From the NCBI GenBank assembly GCA_948567375.1, contig OX419755.1, forward strand, positions 49,915,001 through 49,979,000: DNA of 64,000 bases. The letters are read 5' to 3'. Position 1 is the stretch's first letter, and every line of letters starts with the position of its first letter. The position numbers and the translations under genes were made by a program. The stretch is from Lunularia cruciata (lineage: Eukaryota > Streptophyta > Marchantiopsida > Lunulariales > Lunulariaceae). Positions 33,301 to 44,094 of this stretch are shown piece by piece. The notes below the pieces were generated by a model, which saw only the letters and a list, made by a program, of their open reading frames with translations, made no database searches and had not been told where the DNA came from.

Positions 33301-33449
33301 GCTTGAGGTGTATGTTATGTGGCTCTTCTGGTGGAGCTGCTACTATGTTAGTGTGTGATAGCTGTTCGAGAGGATGGCATATGGCATGTATGACTCCTCC
33401 CCTCACGGTGGTTCCTCAGGGACAGTGGTTATGTCCTAGATGTACTTGA
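30336..33449 (+). pseudogene. Pol (RT-RNaseH-integrase-PHD) of element A
   Basis: One frame, broken only by a TAG at 30,969 (copy B has CAG). Reverse transcriptase: STLDLRAGYHQ with the first catalytic Asp (about 30,820), LPFGLKNAPAEF, and the YIDDIL box at about 31,017. RNase H: HTDWSMLGLGAVLTQ (about 31,460) to ITDHQPLKWLME. Integrase: HHCC zinc domain (VRHAHEELGHLG to CVVC, about 32,200-32,330), DDE core with SLDFAGPL, LTDQGIEF and DGLAERVVQ (about 32,410-32,720), then a C-terminal domain. A PHD finger ends the protein. All visible RT and integrase catalytic residues are present. The frame has no ATG of its own near the start, consistent with readthrough from the upstream frame. Apart from the one stop this copy would be intact. 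Confidence 0.92.
33300..33449 (+). other. PHD finger at integrase C-terminus, element A
   Basis: The last 49 residues of Pol show the complete C4-H-C3 zinc pattern: CMLC, then LVCDSC, GWHMAC and finally WLCPRC. The aromatic spacing (GWH, QWLC) is typical of PHD fingers that read histone H3 tails. It occupies the place where chromoviruses carry a chromodomain. Copy B has the same module intact (59,166-59,315). Confidence 0.9.
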
Positions 33450-33618
33450 CCTATAGCTAGTTCATTCTTTATATGGTATAGATTGCAGACAGGCGACTAA
33501 CGATGGGGCTCCATAGCAACCGGCCTCCTGATCTTTGCCCATGAGAGGGTATACCATATACTTAGAGTAGATGGCTATCTGGAGTTAGAGGGACCTAACC
33601 GCCAGCTAGGGGGGCGAT
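33450..33618 (+). other. 3' untranslated region and polypurine tract, element A
   Basis: Non-coding from the TGA of Pol to the start of repeat B1. It ends in the purine-rich AGGGGGGCGAT, the expected plus-strand priming site. Copy B has the same tract in inverse form at 58,997-59,007. Confidence 0.8.
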
Positions 33619-33740
33619 TGTGGCACTTTAGAGTCTATGTATGACTTATGTGTGAGTTGTGCTTTTATAGTGTATGATGTTGACAGCGATGTATGTTGTG
33701 TAGCGATGTATGTTGTGTAGCGATGTATGTACGCACGACA
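33619..33740 (+). repeat. Terminal repeat B1 of element A
   Basis: A 122-bp segment from TGTGGCACTTTAGAG to GCACGACA, directly after the polypurine tract. It recurs at 34,191-34,295 (B2, 105 bp). The 17-bp length difference is one extra tandem copy of a GTAGCGATGTATGTTGT unit. Two bases (GT) separate it from A2. Confidence 0.9.
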
Positions 33741-33742
33741 GT

Positions 33743-34189
33743 TGTCACGCTATTTGTAGTTCCGCATCTAGATGCTCAGACACTGGAGTTCCAGTGATGG
33801 TAGTTAGAGTTATTCTAGCTGTTTCTCAGGGACTACTTTCCGACGGTTAGATTTTGTGTTCGGGGTACTGACTTCACGGTGGGGCCCACCGTCACTTTGC
33901 ACCGTTTGCACCGTCGAGTGTGCCGTCAGCGGGACCGTTAGGGTTTCAGGGCTAGCTCGAGTCCAGGGGCATAGTTTCGAGTGAGCTCCAGGGAGCTCAC
34001 TTCTCTGATGTTGAGCCTTCGAGTTCCTGGCTATGGTGGACAGAGGCCGGCGAGCGTCACCTGGATTCTCTATGCTTGAGTGGGTGTGGCTTGACTGTAA
34101 TCAGTGCCCAGTTGTTGGCAGTTTATAGAGTGACAGATCAAGTATTGATCTGAGTTGAGTTGAGTTGAAAGTGTTAAGTAATCTGATTA
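33743..34189 (+). repeat. Terminal repeat A2 of element A
   Basis: A 447-bp copy of A1 with nine transitions and no indels. It begins TGTCACGC, ends CTGATTA, and is followed by a single T and then B2. Both hairpins seen in A1 are kept. The loop of the second changes from CAGA to CAGG. Confidence 0.92.
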
Positions 34190-34190
34190 T

Positions 34191-34295
34191 TGTGGCACTT
34201 TAGAGTCTATGTATGACTTATGTGTGAGTTGTGCTTTTATAGTGTATGATGTTGACAGCGATGTATGTTGTGTAGCGATGTATATACGCACGACA
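34191..34295 (+). repeat. Terminal repeat B2 of element A
   Basis: A second copy of the B segment, ending GCACGACA exactly at the ACAA target duplication. Its end is the inverse complement of the TGTC that opens A1, so TGTC and GACA are the true element termini. Confidence 0.9.
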
Positions 34296-34299
34296 ACAA

Positions 34300-35167
34300 T
34301 CTTCCTTGAACTCTTTGTGCAAGCTTCTTGCCTACAAGTAGAAAATGTTGGCCCAATTTATGGTCTCTCCCAAATTCATGCACTTGAAGAAGACAGCTCT
34401 GTTATTGTTGAGAGGTGGTCCACTTTGGCCAAAGCAATTTCATGATGCCTTCACACCCACAATTTGAGAGGGATATTTTTAATTAACCACTCTCAATCCA
34501 TTGTTGGTGGAACTTCTCTATTTCAAAGGAGGCATTGATTTGGTTACTCAACTTCTTGTCAATGGCCCCAAACTTTGTGTCCAAAGCCAACTAAGGTGGA
34601 ACTACATCTACTTTGAGGATTATCTACTAATTTCTTGTATCTAATTGTAGTAGTTTCCTCTTAGGTTCTTATTGCTTTATCACTTCTTCCTTTCATCTCA
34701 TAAACAATGGAAAAATCACTCAACTCCTAATTCCAAAGCAAGAAAGAGAGATGTCTGCTTTGGATTAACTCACTCCTACAATAAATTGCCCATTTTTTGT
34801 ACTATTGGGTGTCATAAAAGATAGCTTCAAGTATCTTCTTCATGGATTTTTTTGGATGAACACCTTGTTTCTTATCAAGTACTAAGGTTGAAAAAAACTA
34901 CCTACAATGGATTGTACAAATTGCAAAGAACTACAAAGGTTTGAATGGCTACTTGCTCTTTTGGCTTTAAGATTGAGAATGCTAGCAAAAAGTGAAATTG
35001 CTTTGAGTGCACTTGATTTTATAGCTAGAGAGTATCAATCAATAGGCAAGGAGTCACTCATACATATGCAAGCTCCTCAAGGAATGCAAATGGTCTTTGG
35101 TGGCAATTTTTTTATCCAGGTAATGGTGCATTCACATGGATTTATTTCCTTAGCTCCAAAGGTCTTT
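34300..35167. pseudogene. Remnant of retroelement G between A and F
   Basis: AT-rich continuation of the sequence interrupted by element A. A 157-codon plus-strand run (34,907-35,380) crosses into the LTR of F and so is fortuitous. No domain is recognised. Confidence 0.4.
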
Positions 35168-35172
35168 GGATC

Positions 35173-35905
35173 TATAATACTCCAAGGAAAAGAAAAGAGA
35201 GAAAACACAGATTACACACTCAACATTTGGTGCCCCAAAGGAGCACCTTCTCTTTATTATATAAACAAAGAGGATCTCCTCCAAGGAAGCTCCACCATAG
35301 GATTAGGCACACAAATAGGTGACATGTCAGCAAGCTCCACCCTTGGATTACTTACTTGGATGGGTGACATGTCAGTCTAGGTCCTATCTGGTTGGTCAAA
35401 CAAGCTTTGATCGGAGGGAATCTTTTAGGGGATCTTCCTATAGGAGTCTCAAAATCATGTAAGGTACCATTGGAAAGCTCTCAACAAGACAAACCAGAGG
35501 GGAGGGAGGGCTAGCCTCTCCTCCATGGGAGAATGCATTTGCACATTTTTGAGGTCTAATTCATCTGTTTAGGCCTTCAAAATTGCCTTCAAAGATTTCA
35601 AGCATATTTTGGTTCCTACTCTATTAGTAGAAGTCCCCTTTTGGTGATACCTCTTTCTGATCTGTTTAGTCCATCATTTGTAACATCCTTCTAGATATTA
35701 CCAAACCAATTTTCACCTTTAAATCATATGTCTAGCTATTGGTTCTAAGGTTCTCAAGTCTATTTTGGTTTCTGCTCTATTAGTAGAAGTACTCTTTTGG
35801 TGATACTTCTATCTGATGTATTTTGACCATCATGTATAACATCATTCTAGATGTTACCCAACTAAATTTCACATCTAGATCATATGGCTAGCTCTTGGTA
35901 TTACA
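35173..35905 (-). repeat. 3' LTR of element F
   Basis: A 733-bp LTR, equal in length to the partner at 41,010-41,742. In element orientation it starts TGTAATACCAAGAGCTAGCC and ends near GGAGTATTATA, directly next to the GGATC duplication. Confidence 0.85.
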
Positions 35906-35918
35906 GACCTCCCTCCTT

Positions 35919-37260
35919 TTAAGACATAATGTCCTCGTTGTGCAATTGTTGCTCAAATGCTTGTACCAACACCGGTGCATGTGTCAAATTGGCAGCAGGC
36001 TCCCATGTTGCTTCATAGTGTGTGTAACCTTTCCACTGTACTAGATATTCCACCCGCGGATGGCAAGTACCATGTATGCATTTTTGGAGAATACGCTCCA
36101 CTTCATATTCCTCTATGCCATCAATGAGTGTCGGACAAGGTCAAATGTCTTGTGTGGAATGACCTTGGCCTGATCGAGGAGCATATCTATGTAGTAGAGA
36201 AACATGGAACACTAGATGGATCTTCATGTGTGGTGGTAGCTCAAGGTGATAGGCCATAGTGCCAACACGACGAAGAATTGAGAAAGGCCCAATAAAATGA
36301 GGTCTGAGCTTAGAAGGTCCAACTAATGTGAGGTTGGTTGTCGATAGCCACACTTGATCCCCAACATTGAACTCCATATGCCTACGATGTGCATCAACAT
36401 ATTGCTTTTGTTGATTTTGTGCAATCTATAATCTGTGCTTGGCGCTCTCCACACCCTGTTGGATTCTAGAAACATATGTGTTGACTGCATCGACCTTGGT
36501 AGCCACTAGACGGATCTTCATCAAGCTAGAAGGTGTGAAGGGATGCTCACCATACATGAGGAAGAATGGAGTGACCTAGGTGGATGCATTCACTGAATTG
36601 TTGTAAGCAAATTCAACCAATGGGAGTAGGGTGTCCCACCTCTCTTGCTCTTCTAAGGTGAAGTCGCGTAACATGTCTTCAATCGTGCGATTAGCCCGCT
36701 TTGTTTGGCCATCCGTTTGTGGGTAGTAAGCTGTGGACATGGCCAACTTGGTTTTGAAGAAACCAAAGAGTGTTCACCAAAACAAACTGGTGAATTGAGT
36801 GCCTATATTGGTAATAAGTACTCTAGACAAGCCATGGTGAGAGAAGATTGCATCTAAGTATAATTGAGCTAGTTGTGGAGCGGTCACATCCTTGGTAGTA
36901 GGACGTACATGAATCATTTTGCTAAACCGGTCCACAAAGACCATGATGGAGTCAAACCCTGAGGTGGTCTTGGGTAATTCACAAATGAGATCCATACTCA
37001 CTTGTTCCCAACATTGGGTAGGCGTGGGGAGAGGTTGAAGGAGCTTGATTAAAAGCTTTGTTCTGTTGACAAAGTATGCAATTGTGCATGTAGTCCATCA
37101 CGTCATTGCTCATCTTGGGCCAATAGTAATGGCGTTGGATTGCATCCAAGGTCTTGTCCACTCCGACATGACCTGCAATGGCTGAATCATGACATTTTGC
37201 TAGAATGGTGGTGCATAATTTAGGACATTTGGGATCCATAATCTGCAATCACAAAAGGTG
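35919..37260 (-). pseudogene. Integrase and chromodomain of element F
   Basis: HHCC zinc domain at 37,248-36,979 (CHDSAIAGHVGVDKTLD to CILCQQNK). The integrase core at 37,001-36,774 begins SMDLICELP. The second catalytic Asp of the usual DxGxQF is Asn here (ITNIGTQF), so integrase is dead. The GPF/Y module lies at 36,377-36,141 (LRPHFIGPFSILRRVG). The chromodomain lies at 36,101-35,919 (EYLVQWKGYTHYEATWEP), a histone-mark reader that steers chromovirus integration. These segments are separated by shifts and stops. Confidence 0.85.
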
Positions 37261-39230
37261 AGTCCTTGGGTGCTGGTGACGTCTTTGGATGACTGCGCTT
37301 CTACAATTTGTGGATCAGTTTTTGTAGTAGCCAAAATCTTTGGCCAGAATTTAGGGTTAATCTTAACCTCTGCCACCAAGTTGTTTGCCATTGGCATGCA
37401 GGTGAATGCATCTACAAGTTGCCTTTTACCTTCTACGTAGGTGATTGACATGTTGAAGCGTTGTTGCTACTCTACCCACCAAATCTGGCAACAAGATAGA
37501 TCCTTTTGTGTCTCAAAGTAGACTTGAGGTTTATGGTCTGTCTCTACTACAAATGCCTTCTCGCCTAGATAGTGCTTCCAATGCTTGGTTGCCAAAACAA
37601 TGGCCAACTCTTCTCGTTTTGTGGTGTGGTGGTTGTGCTCTACCGGTTACAATTTTCAAGAGAAATATGCAATTGGATGCCATCCGTCATGCCACTCTTG
37701 CTGTAGGACTGCTCCTACTGCTACGCTTGATGCATATGTAGCCAACTTGATTGGTCATTTTGGGTCATACCACTTCAAGATTGGTGCATGTAGCAAGACG
37801 GCTTTCAATTCTTGAAAGGTTAACTCTTGTGTGGTTCCCCATGTCCACTTCTTCCCCTTGCCAAGTAGTGCCGTTAAAGGCTGTGCAACCTTGGAGAAGT
37901 CCTTGACAAATCTACGATAGAATCCAGTCGACCCCAAGAAGCTCTTGAGTTGAGTCTGATCTTCTAGGGCATGCCATTTTTGAATGACCTCTATTTATCT
38001 ATCAATACTTAAATGCCCTCTGCACTTACTCTATGCCCCAAGTAGTCTACTTTAGACTTGCCTTTGAGATTTTGGCATACAATCAATTTTGTCTTAGAAT
38101 CTGGAGGACCTCTTGTAGATGTTGTTTGTGTTCCGTCATCGTGCTATTGTATACTAAGATATTGTCCAAGAAGATGATAACAGACTTATCCAAGTATGGA
38201 CAAAATATGTCATTCATTAGACTCATGAAAGTGGCAAGTGCATTGGTGAGGCCAAAAAGCATCACAAGATACTCGAAGTGGCAATACCTGTTTTGAAAGG
38301 CAATTTTGTACACATCCTCCTCTACAATTTGGATTTGATTGTAACCGCTCCGCAAGTCCAATTTGGTGAAGTATCTCGCTCCATGGAGTTGATCAAACAA
38401 GTCATCCATGCAAGATAAGGGGTATTTGTTCTTCATTGTTTGTTGATTGAGACCTCGATAGTCAATGCACATGCGCATTGTACCATCCTTCTTCTTCGCA
38501 AACAAGACAAGAGCTCCATATGGTGATACGCTAGGTTGGATGAACCCCTTCTATAACATCTCTTCAATTTGAATCTTACACTCCACCAACTCATGAGGTG
38601 ATAGGCGATATGGGGCCTTACAAGGAGGTGTCTTCCCCGGGAATGTCTCAATTTTATGATCTACTCTCCTTTTTGGTAGTAATCCTGAGGGTAGATCATC
38701 GGGAAAGAAATCTTGAAATTCATCCACCACAGCCTTCAATTTCTCGGGAACTTGTTTATTGAGTTGTGCACTTTGGACCTCTCTTATTAGACCCATGAAA
38801 CATCTATCGGTCATACAGACAATTGCCGTCCCTATTACATATAGAGGCAGATCCTGCTTGGTTGATCTTTCTTTAACCCCAATGATTGATCATTTGTGGG
38901 TTCTCACTACTTTCTTCCTCCAATCTACTATATGGTTGTAATGCTCCATCCATGGCATGCCTAAGATTACATCATAGTGAGCTAATTGTATCACTCGCTA
39001 TTCAATTGCTTCTTGATATTCTCCTATAGAGAGTGTTACCCATCTAGGTAATGATTCAATCCTCTTTGTTTGCCCGTTAGGCAACTCTTCTTCTTCACTC
39101 CTATCTCTCTCTAGATCCATTCCCAATCTTATTGCAATAGAGCAAGATAAGAAATTCTTTGTTGCTCCCGGATCGATTAATACTTTCACTTGATTGCCGT
39201 CTAGGACTCCATTTACGATAATCAATTGTG
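37261..39230 (-). pseudogene. Protease, RT and RNase H of element F
   Basis: Protease at 39,225-38,998 with LIDPGATKNFLS; the active-site DSGA is now DPGA. RT at 38,814-38,083 with [21 protein letters not shown] and a catalytic box FLDNILVY where YLDD is expected, so the second Asp is lost. RNase H follows at about 37,940-37,500. Several frame breaks are present. The order and motifs are standard for Ty3/gypsy. Confidence 0.85.
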
Positions 39231-41009
39231 AGGTTGCCTTTCAAGATCTTTGTGCATTAGTCTTCTTCCTTCCCTTGGTTCTCTCCTTCCTTATTGAGCC
39301 AATAAGGCCGCAAGGTACATTTACTGGCAATCTTTGTTTTCCAAAGTGATTTCCACCTCCTTCTCTTCAATGCGCCTCTCCATATTGTTCAAAGATTGCC
39401 TATATAAAGGCCGAGGGCCTCTAGGGAAACAAGTGAGATAGTTGGAAGAAATGTGCCCAATACGGCTACAATTGTAACAACAGCATTGTCTCATCGAGTT
39501 CCTTCTCCTCATGGGACTCCATCTCTTTGTTCTTCTACCTATCCACGCTCCCTTTGAAGCGGTTGTGCTCCTTGATCTCAAAATTGAAGGTTTCCTAATT
39601 CCATTGGTACTAGTCCACCCATGTGTGGCATTTCTGCCTGATAATGTTAAGGTGGAACTACTCCTTCTACTCCACCCAATGCTCTTACTATTTTTTACGC
39701 ACAAGCAATGGCTTCAAATACCGTGCGAGGATTTTGCACCATGACTTCTTGGCAAATCCGCTCCTTTAACCCTCATTTGAAATTGTTGAGAGCCTCTGTT
39801 GGACTCATGTTGGTTATTGCAACTTGTAGATCCAAAAATGCCTCCACATACTCTTGTACGCTATTCTTCTATCTCAATCCCCATAGTCGGGTTTGAGCCA
39901 TCTGCACAGAATCCACCGATTGGAAATTCTTCAACAATCCTTCTTGCATTGATGTCCACATGACCTCCTTTCTCTCTACCAACATGGATCATTCCCAAGC
40001 ATCATATCATGTGAGAGCTTTATTGGTCAAGTACCCACATCCAAACATACCTGCAGCATGCTCCTTGATCTTTGTTGAGAACAATCGGAAATATTGGTTC
40101 ATTCTCAAGATCTGATTTCCACTACTCCCATCATATGTTGCCCCTTGTAAGGCTTGATATTACAGGTCTTCTTCATCCGGAGTAGCAATGTGGCTTCATC
40201 ATTGATAGGATTTGTAGGCATAGGTACCTCTCCAAGTACTTCAGCCGCAAGTATTGGGTTTTGAGATGGCTCTTCTCCTTGCATGGCTTGATCATTCCTG
40301 AGGATTTGCACTTGACTTTGTAATGTCTCCATGGTCATCTTAATCTCTCAAAATTCATTCAACATCCCTTGCATTCCTTGCACCAGCTCTTGCAATTGCG
40401 GATCCATGGTTCTTGTAACACTCAATTGCTAATGTCTACTTCAATACAAAGTCAATATGATCACTTTGGAAGGTGCACAAACTATTGGAACTACCATTGG
40501 GACCTCAGAAACTATCACTCGTTGATAATACTCCTCGCCAAAATTCCTAACCACAAAATCTCTAAACATCACTTTTGGTCTCACTACATAATGGATTTCT
40601 ACTTGAGTGTTGAAAGGGAGAGGATTTGGGACATTCACATCCATATTATCATAATAGAATGTAGATTATCAAATCCTACTCTCTGTCATATATCACCACA
40701 AGTAGAATCACCGGGTTTGGTGAGTTCATCACCTATCCATGAATTCTGCGCCAAAGTGATAAACTAGCAATACCCTCATTTTCTCACGCTGGATGTACAG
40801 AACCTTGATGTGGAATGGATTTGGGAATGGAAATCTAGGTGCAAGAAATTGTCCTCCTAGTGCATCCATCCCGCCCGCTCTCTAAACTCTTTCTCAAGTC
40901 TAGCAGTTACTTTATGTTCTCCATCTCAAATTACTCAGTTTCAGTAGTTCATGCTCTTCCAAGAGGGGTGATCCACTCTCTTGGACTAAGACACTCGCTC
41001 TGATAGCAT
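39231..41009 (-). pseudogene. Gag region of element F
   Basis: Broken gag frames on the minus strand, including 40,338-40,105 (KPYKGQHMM-type segment) and 39,704-39,321, with a zinc-knuckle remnant near 39,460-39,490 (CCYNCSRIGHISSNY). The same gag type occurs in elements C and E. Confidence 0.7.
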
Positions 41010-41742
41010 TGTAATACTCCGAGGACAAGAGAAGAGAGAAAACACAAATTACACACTCAACATTCGGTGACCCAAAGGAGCACCTTCTCTTTATTATATA
41101 GACAAAGAGGATCTCTTCCAAGGAAGCTCCACCATAGGATTAGGCACACAGATAGGTGATATGTCAGCAAGCTCCACCCTTGGATTACTTACTTGGATGG
41201 TTGACATGTTGGTCTAGGTTCTATCTGGTTAGTCAAACAAGCTTTGACCAGAGGGAATCTTTTAGGGAATCTTCCTATAAAAGTCTCAGAATCACGTAAG
41301 GTACCATTGGAAAGCTCTTGATGAGACAAACCAGGGGGTAAGGAAGGCCAACCTATCCTCTAGTGGGGGGTTAATGTGCACATTTTCAAGGCCTAATTCA
41401 TCCGTTTAGGCCTCCGAAATTGCCTTCAAAGATTTCAGGCATATTTCTATTCCTACTCTATTAGTAGAAGTCCCCTTTTGGTGATACCTCTTTCTGATCT
41501 ATTTAGTCCATCATGTGTAACATCCTTCTAGATATTACCAAACCAATTCTCACCTTTAAATCATATGTCTAGCTATTGGTTCTAAGGTTCTAAAGTCTAT
41601 TTTGGTTTCTACTCTATAAGTAGAAGTACTCTTTTGGTGATACTTCTATCTAATCTATTTTGACCATCATGTATAACATCATTCTAGATATTACCCAACC
41701 AAATTTCACATCTAGATCATATGGCTAGCTCTTGGTATTACA
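41010..41742 (-). repeat. 5' LTR of element F
   Basis: A 733-bp LTR followed in element orientation by a degraded primer-binding site (ATGCTATCAGAG). It contains the TATTATATAGACAAAGAGG promoter-like region shared with the E and C LTRs. Confidence 0.85.
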
Positions 41743-41747
41743 GGATC

Positions 41748-44094
41748 CCAAAGTCCTTTGTACTTGATTCTTTTACCTCTGACTACCCTTTAGACTTGAC
41801 TCCTTTGGCATTCTTCCTTCAAAGTGCCTTTGGTTTTGTACTTGTTACCTTTGTACCATAGACATAACTCCAAAGGAAACTTAACTAAGAGGTTTCCTTC
41901 CCCTAAAAAGCAATTATCCTACCATATCTTTAAGAAGAAGAGAGAAAACAATAAAAAAAAAAAAATTTGTAAAATTTTGTAATTTTGTGAGCATCCTTGC
42001 AAACATAAGGACAAGGATGTTTTTTTACACCCCCATTCAGACCTAAGCATAATATAAAGATGCCATCCATTCAATTGGGTGGAAAAAAAATTCTCTTCTG
42101 GATTAGCTAATTGGAAGGATCTATTTCCATATACTTGCACTACTCTATATAGTCTTATATGTCTTAAATGTAATTTCTTAGGGAAGAGTTTATGCTGATT
42201 CCAATATAAAAAAAACTAAGTCTCCTTTTGGCAACCTTTACTTGTTGGATCTTCTTGTCATGGTGTTCTTTCTTTTGAAGTTGATTTCTCTTTGTATGCT
42301 CATACAATTTGTCTTGCTTCTCCTCAAGGAACATCATTATTGTAACCAATGGTCCAGACTCCCTTTTGAGGATAGTTGTTCTTTGGATATAATCTTGTAA
42401 GTGTAAACTTCAAACTCCATTGGCAAGAGTGGATGTAACTCATATAACAAAAGGTATGGAGTATGCCTTTTAATGATATTCTCAATAGTTTGGTAGGCCC
42501 ACAAGGCTACTAGTAACTTAGTATCCCAAACATAGGCATAATTGACAAATACTTGATTCAAGATCTTGCAAAGAAGGCCATTAGACTTCTCTATCATGCC
42601 ATTTGCCTTTAGGTCCAAGCAGTAGTCTTTTGATGCTTAATTTGGAAATATTATATAGGAGCTTCAACTAAGCTATTTAAGAAATTAACTCATCTATCAA
42701 TAACCAATTCTAATGGACATCCATAAAAATAGATGACATTATGGAAGAACATTTTTGTGACATTCTCAACATCATCTCTTCAAGTAGCTTTTACCTCCAC
42801 CATTTTTGTGATGTAGCCGGTACAATCTAGAATGTACCTTTTCTGAGTGGTCTTTGTAGCAAGTTGGATTGGTCCAAAAAAATCTATTCCTTATTTCTTA
42901 AATTGTGCTAAAGGTAAAATTGGTCTCAAGTGACATTGAGTCATAAGAGTATGTCTTTTGATGTTTTTGCAAGAATCACCTCTCTTAATGTACTTGTACA
43001 CATCTTTGTACATGGTCGATCACCATTACCCTATTGCCAAATCTTTTTCATTCTATTCTTCAAGGCACAATGTCCTCCCAAAGCTTCCACATATAAGGAT
43101 TGTATCACTCCTCCAATTTTGTATGATCCCAAACAATGCCAAAGAACTCTATCCCCTCCTAATGTAAAGAGGATATTACTTTTCAATTTGTATATACCCA
43201 TCTTATGAAGGAATATTTCTCTCTACATAAGGTTTTGCCCTTTAGAATGCTGCAAGTTGTGAAGGTGTTGGTACTTTGCCAAATAATGCAATTTTCTTGC
43301 CATTGTTATTTGAAATAGGTCTTTGTCCAAGAACTCATCATCTAGATCTATGTGCTGATATTTTATCCTTAGCCAAGAAAGGAAATTTGTATTCTTATGA
43401 TGGAGTTCTTTCCTTACATGCACAATGTAGGTCAATTCCTACAAGAGAAGTAATTACCTTGCAATTTATCCTGACAAATCTGCCTTCTTCACTAGTGTGT
43501 TTTAATGCATAATGATCAATGTGGAAGACACTTGTCCCAACAAGTAGTAGCAAATCTTCTTCTTGGCATACACCATTCCTAACGTTCTCTCTTAGTGGGG
43601 TATAATTTTGCTCAATATTTGACAATTCATGTTGTTATCCTTTTGATTGAGTACCACTCCTATTGCTATGGAAGAAGTATCCACATACACATTGAACATT
43701 CCTTTCTAATTAGGGGCTTGCATTATTAGAGCTTCCATTAATTTGGTTTTTAGTGCAATGACAGCGTCTTGCTTCTTTATCCATAGATATTGTTTGGACT
43801 TCTTCAACAATTTTGTGGGGTGTTGCTAGGACTACATAATTTGCAATGAATCTTCTATGGTACCTTATGTGGCTTGAAAAGGCACAAAATTCTCTTAGGT
43901 TTTGTGGTGCTTCTAGTACTTAATGACTTTTACTTTCTCTATATCTATTTCAATGCCTAGTCTTTACACACAATGTCAGAGTAGGACTTCTTTGGTCATT
44001 ACAAAAAACTTCCTCTTGATGAAAGGATAATATTGTAGCACAATAATGCTCAAAGGCTTTCCATAAAGTTAAGATGGTCTTCCCTTTGTGTGAC
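41748..44094 (-). pseudogene. RNase H and integrase of decayed gypsy element G
   Basis: Minus-strand pol remnants of a family unlike F. An RNase H-like region lies at about 43,800-43,390 (VYVDTSSIAIGVVLNQKD, FHIDHYALK). The integrase core end lies at 42,618-42,337 (MIEKSNGLLCKILNQV, carrying the Glu of DDE). A Lys-rich tail lies at 42,349-42,164. Its RT appears to lie at about 52,500-51,860, displaced by the insertion of 44,095 to about 51,850. A poly(A) stretch occurs at about 41,950. Confidence 0.65.

Larger units (their letters stand above)
24451..34295 (+). mobile_element. Element A: DNA-methyltransferase Ty3/gypsy retrotransposon
   Basis: A 9,845-bp element flanked by a 4-bp ACAA duplication (24,447-24,450 and 34,296-34,299). 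Its termini are TGTC and GACA. Order: repeat A1 (24,451-24,897), leader of about 1.15 kb, gag with two zinc knuckles, retropepsin, DNMT3-like methyltransferase, TAG codon in leaky context, reverse transcriptase, RNase H, integrase, PHD finger, polypurine tract, then repeats B1, A2 and B2. A1 and A2 are both 447 bp and differ at nine sites, all transitions (2%), so insertion is fairly recent. Damage in this copy: TAG at 29,372, a 2-bp frameshift near 29,570, TGA at 29,808 (shared with copy B) and TAG at 30,969. It sits inside older element G. Confidence 0.93.
35173..41742 (-). mobile_element. Element F: near-complete Ty3/gypsy chromovirus
   Basis: A 6,570-bp element with two 733-bp LTRs and a perfect 5-bp duplication GGATC (35,168-35,172 and 41,743-41,747). 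Read leftward: 5' LTR (41,742-41,010), degraded tRNA-Met primer-binding site, gag, protease, RT, RNase H, integrase, chromodomain, purine tract AAAAGGAGGGAGG, 3' LTR (35,905-35,173). Coding frames carry many stops and shifts, so it is defective. It is inserted in older element G, as is element A. Confidence 0.9.

Noticed and set aside
33619-34189. Ordinary 571-bp 3' LTR (B1+A2) for element A
   Set aside because: The polypurine tract would fit, but the left end lacks B, and the target duplication sits after B2, not after A2. Copy B shows the same B1-A2-B2 layout, so I keep the split-repeat reading while noting this alternative.
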